Part shown: in pieces, positions 52,145 to 60,118 of the stretch | Layout of the letters: each line of letters opens with the position of its first letter | How positions within the stretch are numbered: position 1 is the first letter of the stretch | NCBI RefSeq assembly: GCF_003074055.1 | Contig: NZ_CP029043.1 | Span: 7,370,501 to 7,434,500, forward strand | From: Streptomyces nigra | Lineage (GTDB): Bacteria > Actinomycetota > Actinomycetes > Streptomycetales > Streptomycetaceae | DNA: 64,000 bases | Reading direction: 5' to 3' | Program-made: the position numbers and the translations under genes | Notes under the pieces: model-generated | Databases searched by the model: none | What the model was told of the DNA's origin: nothing | The model's input: the letters and a program-made list of their open reading frames with translations, nothing else

Positions 52145-52281
52145 CCTCCGCACCGCGGGACCGGCGATCTGGACGATGCATGGTGGGTCGATTGCGCTTG
52201 GGGACGGCTTTGTCCCGTCGCCCCGGCCTGCGAAACGGCTACGCGTAGCCGCGGATCTTCGGGGTAACCGTCAGCTGTCCC

Positions 52282-52334
52282 GTTGGGGGCGGGGCCGTCA
52301 AGCCTGGGGAGGTCGAAGCGGCCCCGCCCCCAAC
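52282..52334. terminator. Large GC-rich hairpin downstream of the amylase inhibitor gene
   Basis: Perfect 16-base arms (GTTGGGGGCGGGGCCG, 52282-52297; complement 52319-52334) with a 21-base loop. It lies 138 bases after the inhibitor stop codon and probably terminates transcription from that side. Confidence 0.55.
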
Positions 52335-52429
52335 TGCATGACAACGTGCGACGCGCCTGCCCGACGAGCCGGGGGCCTGCCCTCCGAACCGCCAGACGGA
52401 CATTACTGCGCGAGACCGCGGAGCCGGTG

Positions 52430-52560
52430 GGGGAGCCCTTCCAGCGTGGACACACGGATGTTCTCTCGCTCGGTCTCCACCATCGCGGCGAAGAACGCGA
52501 ACAGCAGCTTGCCTGGCCCGGTGGGGTCGTTCCTTTCGCCGGCCTGAGCTGTGGTGCCGC
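52430..52560 (-). pseudogene. Serine recombinase (resolvase) remnant
   Basis: A short frame reads PTGPGKLLFAFFAAMVETER, ENIRVSTLEGL. This matches the end of the catalytic domain of resolvase/invertase-type recombinases, where the E-helix has (K/L)LLFxFFAAxxExERxxIRExTxEGL. The catalytic serine region and the DNA-binding part are absent. A relic of a mobile element. Confidence 0.6.
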
Positions 52561-52607
52561 GACGCGGGATCACCCGCCCGGTTCGGGCGGTTGGCCACAT
52601 GGCCTGG

Positions 52608-52659
52608 CACACGACGGAGGGGAGGGATCCGGCTCCGGATCCCTCCCCTCCGTCGTGTG
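52608..52659 (-). terminator. Very strong terminator after the rhodanese gene
   Basis: Perfect 25-base arms (52608-52632 and 52635-52659) with only 2 bases between them. The stem starts 3 bases past the stop codon of the rhodanese-DUF2892 gene on the minus strand and should end its transcript. Confidence 0.8.
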
Positions 52660-52661
52660 GT

Positions 52662-53237
52662 TCAGCGGTTGCGCAGTGCGGCCAGCGTGTTGTCGAGGTC
52701 GGCGGCGCGGGGGCGGTTGTGGGGGAGCTTGGCGAGGATGGCGGCCATGCCGCAGGTGTTGGTCAGGGCGGAGAAGACCAGACCGGCCGCGATGCCGGCG
52801 GAGATGAGCTGGAAGGCGGGGTGGACCACGAGCCCGAGCAGCAGGCCGAGCAGCACGATCACTCCTGCGGTGAGCCTCACCTGCCGCTCCATTCCCCAGG
52901 TGGCGCGGGAGGCGCTCTGGGGGCGGTGGAGCTCGTGGCCGTCGGCCGCCCAGGCGCCGGTGCCTCCCGACAGGGTGGCGGCGGTGATGCCGTTCTCCGC
53001 GAGGATCTTGCAGGCGTTCTCGGAGCGTGCGCCGGAGGCGCAGACGACCAGGACGTCGCCGCGGTCGGTGGCGTGACGGATGTCGGGCAGCGCGCGCTGG
53101 ATCTGGTCGAGGGGGATGTTGAGCGCGCCGGGGAGATGGCCGCCGGCGTACTCGCCCGGGGTGCGCACGTCGATGATGGTCAGTTCGTGCAGGCGGGTGC
53201 GCGCCTGGTGGGTGGCGAGGGCCGTGGGGGTGGTCAT
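52662..53237 (-). CDS. Rhodanese domain fused to a DUF2892 membrane domain
   Basis: A 191-residue protein. The rhodanese domain (about 10-105) has TIIDVRTPGEYAGGHLPGAL and the catalytic cysteine in VVCASGARSENACKILAENG. Then comes a DUF2892 region with two helices (LTAGVIVLLGLLLGLVVHPA and QLISAGIAAGLVFSALTNTC), as in YgaP. It transfers sulfane sulfur at the membrane. AAGGA precedes the ATG at 53237. It is the last gene of the minus-strand sulfur cluster and has a very strong terminator. Confidence 0.85.
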   Translation of the reverse strand: MTTPTALATHQARTRLHELTIIDVRTPGEYAGGHLPGALNIPLDQIQRALPDIRHATDRGDVLVVCASGARSENACKILAENGITAATLSGGTGAWAADGHELHRPQSASRATWGMERQVRLTAGVIVLLGLLLGLVVHPAFQLISAGIAAGLVFSALTNTCGMAAILAKLPHNRPRAADLDNTLAALRNR

Positions 53238-53371
53238 GGCAATGTCCTTACGGTTCGGAAGTCGTGGTGGAGCTTGATCTGACGAATGCGGGCTGGAGGC
53301 GGTCCTGGGATGCGTGGTGGGCTGGAGGAGTTCTCCTGGTCTCTGGTCCGGGCCGTTGGCGGCCGTCGTGT

Positions 53372-54115
53372 TCAGGCGATCACGTCGACGAGCATGAAGC
53401 CCGCTACCGCCAGCAGGACGCCGGCGAAGATTTTCTGAAGGGTGGTGCCGGAGATCTTCGTCGCGAGTCGTTTGCCGTCCCAGGCGCCGAGGATCGCGGC
53501 TCCGGTGAAGGGGCCGATGATCTCCCAGTGGAGCCCGCCGGTGGTGCCGGTGCGAGCGGCGAGCGCGGCGAGTGAGTTCACTGTGATGACGAGCAGGCTG
53601 GTGCCCACCGCCCGCCGCATGGTCAGTCCCAGGACGCTCACCAGGGCGGGCACGGCGAGGAATCCCCCGCCGACGCCCAGAAAGCCCGTCACGGCGCCGA
53701 GTCCGGCACCGGCACCGGCCGCCTTGCCGGGACGGATCCTGTCCGGCGGCTCGGACGTGGAGGGCCGCAGCATGCGCAGGGCCGCCAGCGCGGCGATGAG
53801 CGCAAACGCAGCCGTCAGTACCGCTTCGGGCAGGCGCCCGGCGACAGCGCCGGCGAGGAAGGCGGGGACGATGCCCGCTGCCGCGAACAGGGCCCCTGTC
53901 TTCCATGCCACGTTCCCGTCGCGGGTGTGGGCGTACAGGGCGGTGGCGGAGGTGGCGGTGACGATGATCAGGCTTGCGGTGGTGGCGGCGGCCGGGGTGA
54001 AGCCGAGCAGGTAGATCAGTGCCGGCACGGCGAGGACGCTGCCACCGCCGCCGAGGGCTCCGAGGGCGAGACCGATGACGGCCCCGGCGATGAGGGCGAG
54101 AACGAGTACGGTCAC
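53372..54115 (-). CDS. TauE/SafE family sulfite/sulfur-anion exporter
   Basis: A 247-residue membrane protein with about eight helices. It starts VLALIAGAVIGLALGALGGG, GSVLAVPALIYLLGF, and has the repeat GAVTGFLGVGGGFLAVPALV. These paired glycine-rich motifs are the TauE/SafE signature. It likely exports sulfite or thiosulfate made by the upstream persulfide dioxygenase. GTG 54115 overlaps the preceding rhodanese stop by 3 bases (GTGA). Confidence 0.88.
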   Translation of the reverse strand: MTVLVLALIAGAVIGLALGALGGGGSVLAVPALIYLLGFTPAAATTASLIIVTATSATALYAHTRDGNVAWKTGALFAAAGIVPAFLAGAVAGRLPEAVLTAAFALIAALAALRMLRPSTSEPPDRIRPGKAAGAGAGLGAVTGFLGVGGGFLAVPALVSVLGLTMRRAVGTSLLVITVNSLAALAARTGTTGGLHWEIIGPFTGAAILGAWDGKRLATKISGTTLQKIFAGVLLAVAGFMLVDVIA

Positions 54116-54477
54116 GCTATCCGGCCGCTGTTCCCGCGTTCGTCGACGACCGGGTGCCCGGCGGCGGTCCACGCGTTCATGCCGCCCTCGACGTCCACCG
54201 CCTGCGCTCCGCGCTCGGTGAGGAGCTTCGCCGCCTGCTGCGAGCGATGACCGCTGCGGCAGATCACCACCAGCGGACGCCCCTCGGCTTCGGCGGGCAG
54301 GACGGCGCCGGCGACCAGTTTCGTCAGCGGTACGTGGATAGCGCCCGGGGCGTGGCCCGCGGTCCATTCGGGCTTCTCACGGACATCCAGCAGGACAGCG
54401 TCAGGCCGGTCGCCGCTGGTACGACTGCGTGCCTCGTCGACCGTGACACGGGGCCCGTTTCGGCGAAAGAGGAACAT
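54112..54477 (-). CDS. Single-domain rhodanese
   Basis: A 121-residue protein with a rhodanese fold: VTVDEARSRTSGDRPDAVLL, DVREKPEWTAGHAPGAIHVP, active-site loop VVICRSGHRSQQAAKLL (cysteine persulfide), VDVEGGMNAWTAAGHPV. The CRSGHRS loop is the form typical of thiosulfate:acceptor sulfurtransferases. GGAAGGAAGCGTGTG precedes the ATG; GTG 54480 is an alternative. Coupled to TauE downstream and 37 bases after the persulfide dioxygenase. Confidence 0.87.
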   Translation of the reverse strand: MFLFRRNGPRVTVDEARSRTSGDRPDAVLLDVREKPEWTAGHAPGAIHVPLTKLVAGAVLPAEAEGRPLVVICRSGHRSQQAAKLLTERGAQAVDVEGGMNAWTAAGHPVVDERGNSGRIA

Positions 54478-54514
54478 CACACGCTTCCTTCCTTGCGGGG
54501 GGAACGGTCGGAAA

Positions 54515-55879
54515 TCAGCCGGAGGCCAGGGACAGCCCGGCATCCGCCGCGGCGTCGAAGCCGTCATCGACGGCGACCACGTCGCGGCCGGCGGCATCCA
54601 GCAGGGAGGCGGCGATCGCCGCACGCATCCCGCCGGCGCAGTGCACCCACACCGTCCCGTCCGGCACGTCGCCGATACGGCCGTGCAGCTCGTGGATCGG
54701 GATGTGGACCGAGCCGTCGATGTAGCCGCCCTCGCGCTCCGAGTCCCGGCGCACGTCCAGGACGACCACCTCGTCGCCGCCCTGACGGACATCGGCGAGG
54801 TCGGCGAAGCGGGCACGCGGGAAGGAAGCGAGCTGCTCGCCGGAGCGGATCCAGCCGGCCGGGTCGCCGGTGGCGGCGGCGGCCGGGCGGTCGATGCCCA
54901 CCCGCGCCAGCTCCCGCTGCGCGTCGGCGATCTGCTCCGGGGTGTCGGCGAGCAGGGTGACGGGCTTGCCCCACGGGATCAGCCAGGCCAGGTAGGTGGC
55001 GAGCTTGCCCTCGCCCTCGAAGTTGAAGGACCCGGCCACGTGTCCCTCGGCGAAGGCCATGCGGCTGCGCAGATCCACCACCCATTCACCGGCGGCCAGC
55101 CGGGAGGCGATCTCCTCGGCGTCCGCCCGCCGGGGCGGGGTGAGGTCGACCGGTGCGGGGCCCGCGGTGTTGGCCGGGCCCATGTGCGCGTAGTAGGCGG
55201 GCACGTCCTCCAGCCCGGCAAGCATCTGGGTGACGAACGTGTCCACGTCCAAGGTCAGCGCGTCGTTGGTCTCGCGCTCCTTGCCGATCGTGGTCGCGTC
55301 CCCCTCGGCCTGGGAGGAGGAGCAGAAGCTGCCGAACCCGTGGGTGGGCAGCACCGGCACCTCGTCATCCAGCTCGGCCGCGAGGCGGTGGGCGGAGGCG
55401 TGCTGGGCCCGGGCCAGCTGCTCGGTCAGCCGCGGCTCCACCAGGTCCGGCCGCCCCACTGAGCCGATCAGTAGCGATCCGCCGGTGAACGCCGCCACGC
55501 CACGCCCGTCCTCTTCCAGGACGTAGGAGGTGTGGTGCGGGGTGTGCCCGGGGGTCGCGATCGCCCGCAGCACTAGATTCTCGTCCACGTTCACGGTGTC
55601 GCCGTCGGCGATCGGGGTGCGGGCGAAGGACACGTGCGCCGCGGCCGGGACCAGGTAGGAGGCGCCGGTGACCCGGGCCAGCTCCAGGCCGCCGGTGACG
55701 TAGTCGTTGTGCACGTGGGTCTCCGCCACGTACGCGATGCGCACCCCGCGCCGGGCGGCGGCGGCGATCACCTGGTCGATGTCGCGCGGCGGATCCACGA
55801 CCACTGCGGCCGCGGCCCCGCCGGCCAAGTAGCTGCGATTGCCAAGCCCTTCGAACTCCAGGGTGTCAACGAAGAACAC
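54515..55879 (-). CDS. Persulfide dioxygenase-rhodanese fusion (ETHE1/PRF-like)
   Basis: A 454-residue protein. The N-terminal metallo-beta-lactamase fold has the iron-site motif THVHNDYVTGG (about 54-64), ATPGHTPHHTSYVL and the third ligand region, as in ETHE1-type persulfide dioxygenases. Two rhodanese-like domains follow: one without a catalytic cysteine (EWVVDLRSRMAFAEGHVAGS) and one with VWVHCAGGMRAAIAASLL. It should oxidise glutathione or low-molecular-weight persulfide to sulfite. GTG 55879 follows AGGAG. First gene of the sulfur operon; TACCC...GGGTA operators lie just upstream. Confidence 0.88.
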   Translation of the reverse strand: MFFVDTLEFEGLGNRSYLAGGAAAAVVVDPPRDIDQVIAAAARRGVRIAYVAETHVHNDYVTGGLELARVTGASYLVPAAAHVSFARTPIADGDTVNVDENLVLRAIATPGHTPHHTSYVLEEDGRGVAAFTGGSLLIGSVGRPDLVEPRLTEQLARAQHASAHRLAAELDDEVPVLPTHGFGSFCSSSQAEGDATTIGKERETNDALTLDVDTFVTQMLAGLEDVPAYYAHMGPANTAGPAPVDLTPPRRADAEEIASRLAAGEWVVDLRSRMAFAEGHVAGSFNFEGEGKLATYLAWLIPWGKPVTLLADTPEQIADAQRELARVGIDRPAAAATGDPAGWIRSGEQLASFPRARFADLADVRQGGDEVVVLDVRRDSEREGGYIDGSVHIPIHELHGRIGDVPDGTVWVHCAGGMRAAIAASLLDAAGRDVVAVDDGFDAAADAGLSLASG

Positions 55880-55903
55880 GACTACGACTCCTCTCGAACG
55901 ATG

Positions 55904-56030
55904 TACCCCGGGGGGTATCTGGTACTCACCCTAACAGGGGTACCCCCGGGGGTATTCCTGTGGTCCTGAGCCCCCCCGAAATCTGCGGATGCGGCATTGC
56001 TCCCACCCCCGGCGGGTACCCGCCGGGGTA
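55904..56030. promoter_or_regulatory. Three CsoR/CstR-like operators
   Basis: Three 14-base sites: TACCCCGGGGGGTA (55904-55917, one mismatch), TACCCCCGGGGGTA (55941-55954, perfect palindrome) and TACCCGCCGGGGTA (56017-56030). They resemble operators of CsoR-family repressors such as the persulfide sensor CstR. They lie between the minus-strand sulfur operon and the plus-strand DUF302 gene, so both sides may respond to the same repressor. No CsoR-family gene is in the window. Confidence 0.7.
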
Positions 56031-56073
56031 TCAAGGGAACTGGCTTTCCGCCTCACCGAAGGAGCAGCGCACC

Positions 56074-56469
56074 GTGTCCTACGACCGCACCGTCCGCCTG
56101 GTCGGCACCGACTTCGACGCCGCCGTCACCGCAGTCCGCCAGGCCCTGGCCGATCAGGGGTTCGGCATCCTCACCGAGATCGACGTCAAGGCCACGCTGA
56201 AGGCCAAGCTCGGCCACGACATGGAGGACTACCTGATCCTGGGCGCCTGCAACCCGCCGCTCGCCCACCGGGCGCTGGAGGCCGACCGCTCCATCGGCCT
56301 GTTGCTTCCCTGCAACGTCGTCGTCCGCCGCGACGGCGACCACACGCTCGTCCAGGCCCTCGACCCGGGCACCATGGTCACCCTCACCGGCCTGGACGCC
56401 CTCAAGCCCGTCGCCGACGAAGCCACCGCCCGGCTCGACGCCGCGCTGACCGCCCTGGCCGCCACCTGA
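56074..56469 (+). CDS. DUF302 family protein
   Basis: A 131-residue protein: VSYDRTVRLVGTDFDAAVTA, VRQALADQGFGILTEIDVKA, TLKAKLGHDMEDYLILGACN, PPLAHRALEADRSIGLLLPC, NVVVRRDG. This is the DUF302 (TTHA-type) fold with the conserved GACNPPLA and LPCNVVV motifs. The family often accompanies sulfur or copper stress genes under CsoR-like control, as here. GGAG lies ahead of the GTG at 56074; the upstream ATG frame is not favoured. Confidence 0.82.
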   Translation: MSYDRTVRLVGTDFDAAVTAVRQALADQGFGILTEIDVKATLKAKLGHDMEDYLILGACNPPLAHRALEADRSIGLLLPCNVVVRRDGDHTLVQALDPGTMVTLTGLDALKPVADEATARLDAALTALAAT

Positions 56470-57287
56470 CCTTCCCTGGTCCGGGGTCCGCCGGCCGTTG
56501 CACGCGGTGCCGCATCCACCAGCCGACCGTGAGCCGTGCGGCGCCCACCGCACCAGGTGTCGATGACGGTGGCCCGGACGGCCGGCGCGTCACGGTGGGC
56601 TTCGACGGCGGCGCGTACCGGCGTCCCGGTGAGGTATCCAGTGGCAAGGTCGGCTGTCGAGGCAGCCCGGCCCGGCAGGGTCGGATCCTGCTCGTCCTCG
56701 ACGTCGAATCCGGCAGCTGTCAGGTCGGCGCCGACGACAGCAGGATCCGCACAGCCGGGAATCCTCCGAAAGAACTCCGGCGGGTCGACGGGGAAGGCCC
56801 GCTCCAACCCTGCCTGAAGTGCGACCTCGAAGCCATGCGCCTCGAGCGGACCCCAGGTGTTGAACAGGAACCGGCCACCCGCGGCCAGTACCCGGCCGAC
56901 CTCCGTGAAGGCCGCGACGCGGTCGGGAAAGAACATCACACCGAACTGGCAGACCACGAGGTCGAAACTGTCGTCCGGGAAGGGCAGCCGCTCCGCGTCG
57001 GCCTGCCGCCACACCGCGCCTGGGGCCCGCGTCGATCCGAAAGCGACCATGGCTTCGTTGAGGTCGGTGGCGGTCACCTCGGCCGAGGGCAGCGCCCCAA
57101 GGAGGCACGAGGTCAATGCGCCGGTCCCCGCTGCGAGTTCCAGGATCCGTCGAGGTCGGAGCGCCGCGGTCCGGGCGGCCATGTCCTCGGCGAAGGGCTG
57201 AAAGACCACCGGCACGAGGTACTGCTCATAGGCCGCCGGCATGGATGCGGACCATCGCCGGTGGGCACTGACTCCCGTCACCCTCAC
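56229..57287 (-). CDS. SAM-dependent methyltransferase with a run-on C-terminus
   Basis: A 352-codon frame. Residues 1-250 are a normal class I methyltransferase: RRILELAAGTGALTSCLLGA (motif I at about 47-66), ATDLNEAMV, ADAERLPFPDDSFDLVVCQF, GRVLAAGGRFLFNTWGP. After DAPAVRATVID (about residue 243) the family pattern ends, and the frame runs 100 codons through arginine/serine-rich sequence antisense to the DUF302 gene, a sign of a lost stop or frameshift. The true end is probably near 56540. GTG 57287 or a nearby start. Confidence 0.65.
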   Translation of the reverse strand: MRVTGVSAHRRWSASMPAAYEQYLVPVVFQPFAEDMAARTAALRPRRILELAAGTGALTSCLLGALPSAEVTATDLNEAMVAFGSTRAPGAVWRQADAERLPFPDDSFDLVVCQFGVMFFPDRVAAFTEVGRVLAAGGRFLFNTWGPLEAHGFEVALQAGLERAFPVDPPEFFRRIPGCADPAVVGADLTAAGFDVEDEQDPTLPGRAASTADLATGYLTGTPVRAAVEAHRDAPAVRATVIDTWCGGRRTAHGRLVDAAPRATAGGPRTREGQVAARAVSAASSRAVASSATGLRASRPVRVTMVPGSRAWTSVWSPSRRTTTLQGSNRPMERSASSARWASGGLQAPRIR

Positions 57288-57367
57288 GACGGTAGCGTGC
57301 GGCGGTGGGACCGCCCCCTTGCCGTGCCGATCCGGGCTGAGAGCGCCGGAATGACTCTCGGCGGCGA

Positions 57368-57793
57368 TCAGCGTCCGGTGAGGCGGGCCGTCAGTCGGGA
57401 CAGCAGGGTGACTGACTCACTGAGTTGCCGTACTTCGTCGGCGTCGAAGGTGTCGCGGATGGCGGCACCCAGCGCACCCGCGCGCAGCGTGCGTTCCCGC
57501 TGGAGGCGGGACCGGCCGGCGTCGGTGAGGTGCAGCAGGAGCTTGCGGCCGTCGTCGGGGTGTGGCTCGGCTCGGACCAGGCCCGCGGCGGAAAGGTCCT
57601 TGACCGACTTGGCGGCCGACTGATGCGTGACGCCGCGCAGACGGGCGAGGTCGGCCGTGGTCAGGGGGCCGTCCCGGTCGAGGAATCCGAGGACGGCGGC
57701 CTCGCCGGGCGGCATGGTGTCCACGGTGCGTACCGCCCGGACCAGCTCCCCGATCGACCGCCGCAGTTCCTCGGCCAGGGCGTCTTCGCGCAT
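57368..57793 (-). CDS. MarR family transcriptional regulator
   Basis: A 141-residue winged-helix protein: LRRSIGELVRAVRTVD, PPGEAAVLGFLDRDGPLTTA, DLARLRGVTHQSAAKSVKDL, SAAGLVRAEPHPDDGRKLLL, HLTDAGRSRL. The recognition helix and wing (DDGRKLLL) are intact. The ATG at 57793 is close to the divergent MBL gene and a clear palindromic operator, so it should repress itself and that gene. Ligand unknown. Confidence 0.88.
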   Translation of the reverse strand: MREDALAEELRRSIGELVRAVRTVDTMPPGEAAVLGFLDRDGPLTTADLARLRGVTHQSAAKSVKDLSAAGLVRAEPHPDDGRKLLLHLTDAGRSRLQRERTLRAGALGAAIRDTFDADEVRQLSESVTLLSRLTARLTGR

Positions 57794-57824
57794 AGGACCA
57801 TTGTAGCCGCGATCTCTCACCATG

Positions 57825-57845
57825 TTGTACAGTCTAGTTGTACAA
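57825..57845. promoter_or_regulatory. MarR operator (inverted repeat)
   Basis: TTGTACA (57825-57831) and TGTACAA (57839-57845) separated by 7 bases, a perfect 7-base inverted repeat in AT-rich DNA. It lies 32 bases before the MarR start and 35 before the MBL gene. Fits a MarR-type autoregulatory site. Confidence 0.75.
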
Positions 57846-57879
57846 ATAAGTTTCATTGTGGTGGAGAGGTGCGGCGATC

Positions 57880-58521
57880 ATGGAGCTCACCAAGTTCGGG
57901 CACGCGTGCGTGCGGTTGGAGAAGGACGGGCGTCGCCTGGTCATCGACCCAGGCGGTCTGACCAGCCCGGAGGCCCTGGAGGGCGCCGACGCCGTGCTCG
58001 TCACACACGAGCACTTCGACCACTTCTCGGAGGAGGTGCTGCGCAAGGCGGCCGCAGAACATCCAGGCCTGCGGATCTGGACCAACTCCTCCGTGGCCGG
58101 AAAGCTGGACGGCATCGGCACGCAGGTCGTCACCACGGGGAACGAGGACTCCTTCAGCGCCGCCGGCTTCGACATCCGCGTCCACGGGACCTGGCATGCG
58201 GTCATCCACCCGGACATCCCGCGCATCCCCAACATCGGCTTCATGGTCGACGACGCCCTCTTCCACCCCGGCGATGCCCTGACCGTCCCGAGCGCTCCGG
58301 TCGGCACGCTGCTGCTGCCCGTACACGCACCTTGGTCCACGGTCGGGGACCTGATCGACTACGTACGTGAGGTCGCTCCCCGTGACGCGATCGCCGTGCA
58401 CGACGGCGCCCTCAACGACGTCGGCACCGCGATGGTCGCGGGTTTCCTCGGCGAGCGGGGCCCCGGGACTCCGGCCTCCTACCGCCGGCTGGCCACCCAT
58501 GCGAGCGTCCGGATCGCCTGA
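57880..58521 (+). CDS. Metallo-beta-lactamase fold hydrolase (UlaG-like)
   Basis: A 213-residue protein: LTKFGHACVRLEKDGRRLVI, DPGGL, then the metal motif VTHEHFDHF (about 41-49), a histidine in VHGTWHAVIH, DDALFHPGDAL and LLPVHAPWS. This is the UlaG-like MBL subfamily (DUF-type hydrolases using two metals). GAGAGG precedes the ATG at 57880. It is divergent from and probably regulated by MarR. Substrate unknown. Confidence 0.87.
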   Translation: MELTKFGHACVRLEKDGRRLVIDPGGLTSPEALEGADAVLVTHEHFDHFSEEVLRKAAAEHPGLRIWTNSSVAGKLDGIGTQVVTTGNEDSFSAAGFDIRVHGTWHAVIHPDIPRIPNIGFMVDDALFHPGDALTVPSAPVGTLLLPVHAPWSTVGDLIDYVREVAPRDAIAVHDGALNDVGTAMVAGFLGERGPGTPASYRRLATHASVRIA

Positions 58522-58709
58522 CGTCCGGCACCGCAGGCAGCGCGGCGCGCCCTTCCTCACCAGCCAACCTCCGCCGCCGGTACCGGCCCGTGCGGCCCGT
58601 CTCGACGGACGGGTCCGGCGGCGGTCGCGCCCATCCCTCCCGTCTGAACGACTCCCGGACAAATCGCTGGCGTCGACACGGATCGGTCGACAGGATGGGC
58701 CGGTGAGCG

Positions 58710-59189
58710 GTGACGAATGAGGGGCACAGGTGCGTGGTGGATCTGATCCACCTCTCGGACGGTGACAACAGCTTCCGAGTACGCGTGCTGGGTCGCCGAA
58801 TGTCTGGAGTGCTGCCGCTGCACGATCTGCTCGACGCCGAGGTGCTGATCGAGAGTGGTTTCGTGAGCGGCCGGCTGGACCTCGGCCTGTATCCCGACGA
58901 CCTGGATGGCTGGTCACGCGCTCTCGATGTGCTTGCCGCGGGTGGTGACGTCCGTTGGCCGGATGACGACCGCAGTCCTGAGATCCGGGTCCAGGCACTC
59001 GACCGAGAGCATGAGACGCCCACCGTCCACGTGGAAGACGTGGCGCGCTCCGGCATCTCCGTGTCCGTCCCCCTGTCCCTTGAGGACGGGTGGATCCATG
59101 ATCAGCGGGAACGCCTTCGACTGGTTCGGCGGGAGTGGCCGAGCGAGGTCCTCAAGACATCACCGGGTGCCTATGAGTGGAGGCGCTGA
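58710..59189 (+). CDS. DUF5959 family protein
   Basis: A 159-residue soluble protein: VVDLIHLSDGDNSFRVRVLG, VLPLHDLLDAEVLIESGFVS, GRLDLGLYPDDLDGWSRALD, VLAAGGDVRWPDD, VSVPLSLEDGWIHDQRERLR, VRREWPSEVLKTSPGAYEW. It matches the Streptomyces DUF5959 pattern closely. GTG 58710 is given; GTG 58734 or 58737 would give the more usual start. Function unknown; stands alone. Confidence 0.8.
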   Translation: MTNEGHRCVVDLIHLSDGDNSFRVRVLGRRMSGVLPLHDLLDAEVLIESGFVSGRLDLGLYPDDLDGWSRALDVLAAGGDVRWPDDDRSPEIRVQALDREHETPTVHVEDVARSGISVSVPLSLEDGWIHDQRERLRLVRREWPSEVLKTSPGAYEWRR

Positions 59190-59345
59190 CGGCGACCAGT
59201 CGGTGCCGCCTGGTGCGCCGGCTTTGCGCGAGGTGGACGAGGTGGACATCCGCACTGCCCGACCGGTGAGTTGCGGTCCGACACGTCCACGCCGGCACTG
59301 CGGCGTATAACGCCACGCTCGTAGGACGAACTCCCGCGTGACTGA

Positions 59346-59651
59346 TCAGTCACGCGACCGCGACCGGATGGCTCGCTCCCGGGCGCGCTCGTCGCCCTCG
59401 CGGTACAGCACCAGGTGCTCGTGGAAGAGCACACCGGCGCGGACGTCGCCGGTAGCGGTGAACCCGGTGTCGTCGACGTAGTCGATATGGCTGCCGGTGA
59501 CGGTGTAGCTGCCGGTATAGGCGCTCCGGCGGCTGCCGCGAGCCTCGTCGTAGCGGCCGTTCGGCAGCAGTTCCTGGCGGATGTATCCGTCCGAGGTCAC
59601 CCACATCCCCACGTACGGGTGAGGGGCACGGGGCGTGTCGTTACTGGTCAT
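59346..59651 (-). CDS. Atu4866-domain protein
   Basis: A 101-residue protein: PYVGMWVTSDGYIRQELLPN, GRYDEARGSRRSAYTGSYTV, TGSHIDYVDDTGFTATGDVR, AGVLFHEHLVLYRE. This short beta-barrel is the Atu4866 domain, usually found as a small standalone protein of unknown role, often beside oxidoreductases or regulators. ATG 59651. Confidence 0.8.
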   Translation of the reverse strand: MTSNDTPRAPHPYVGMWVTSDGYIRQELLPNGRYDEARGSRRSAYTGSYTVTGSHIDYVDDTGFTATGDVRAGVLFHEHLVLYREGDERARERAIRSRSRD

Positions 59652-60118
59652 GGCCCCACGGTCGGCCCGACAGCCGATGACGACAAGGCTGCCGTCCGCC
59701 CATGTGCAGGTTTCCAGGGAGCAGCACACCCACGGAGGCGAGCCCTCGCCCCGTGCGAGTCCCTGTGCCACTCGCGCCCACCAACGTCTGCGGCACCACG
59801 ACCACTGGACGGCGGCCGACACGCGTCCCCCGGTGTGCCCCCTGCGAACACGGGGCCGACGCTGGGTGCCGCACACCCGGGCACACGGCGGCCTGGTTCC
59901 GAGTCCGCCGCACGGCGAACCTGGAGGTCAAGCGGCTCCGGCATCCGTCCGGCAGCTGCTTCCCCCAGAGGCCGACGCTCACCTCATAGCCCGGCGGACC
60001 GATGAACCGAACTCCCAGCAGAGCGATCAACGGAACTCCCGGCCGGCCGAGGCCGGCAGCGACCAGCCCCCGCCGCCCCCGGGCGCACCCGCCCGTCCAC
60101 CGTACGAAGAGGCCCTCG
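59652..60118. other. Gene-free interval before the amidohydrolase
   Basis: No coding sequence is supported in these 467 bases. Open frames here are short, arginine/proline-rich and inconsistent with the neighbours. No clear hairpin or operator was recognised. It must contain the promoter of the amidohydrolase gene. Confidence 0.45.

Larger units (their letters stand above)
52145..52661. other. Gene-free interval with palindromes and a recombinase remnant
   Basis: No intact gene in 517 bases. Present are a perfect 16-base palindrome at 52237-52252 (CGGCTACGCGTAGCCG), a large hairpin at 52282-52334, a serine recombinase remnant near 52430-52560 and a terminator at 52608-52659. This mixture, between the amylase inhibitor and the sulfur genes, suggests a past integration or recombination site. 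Confidence 0.45.
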
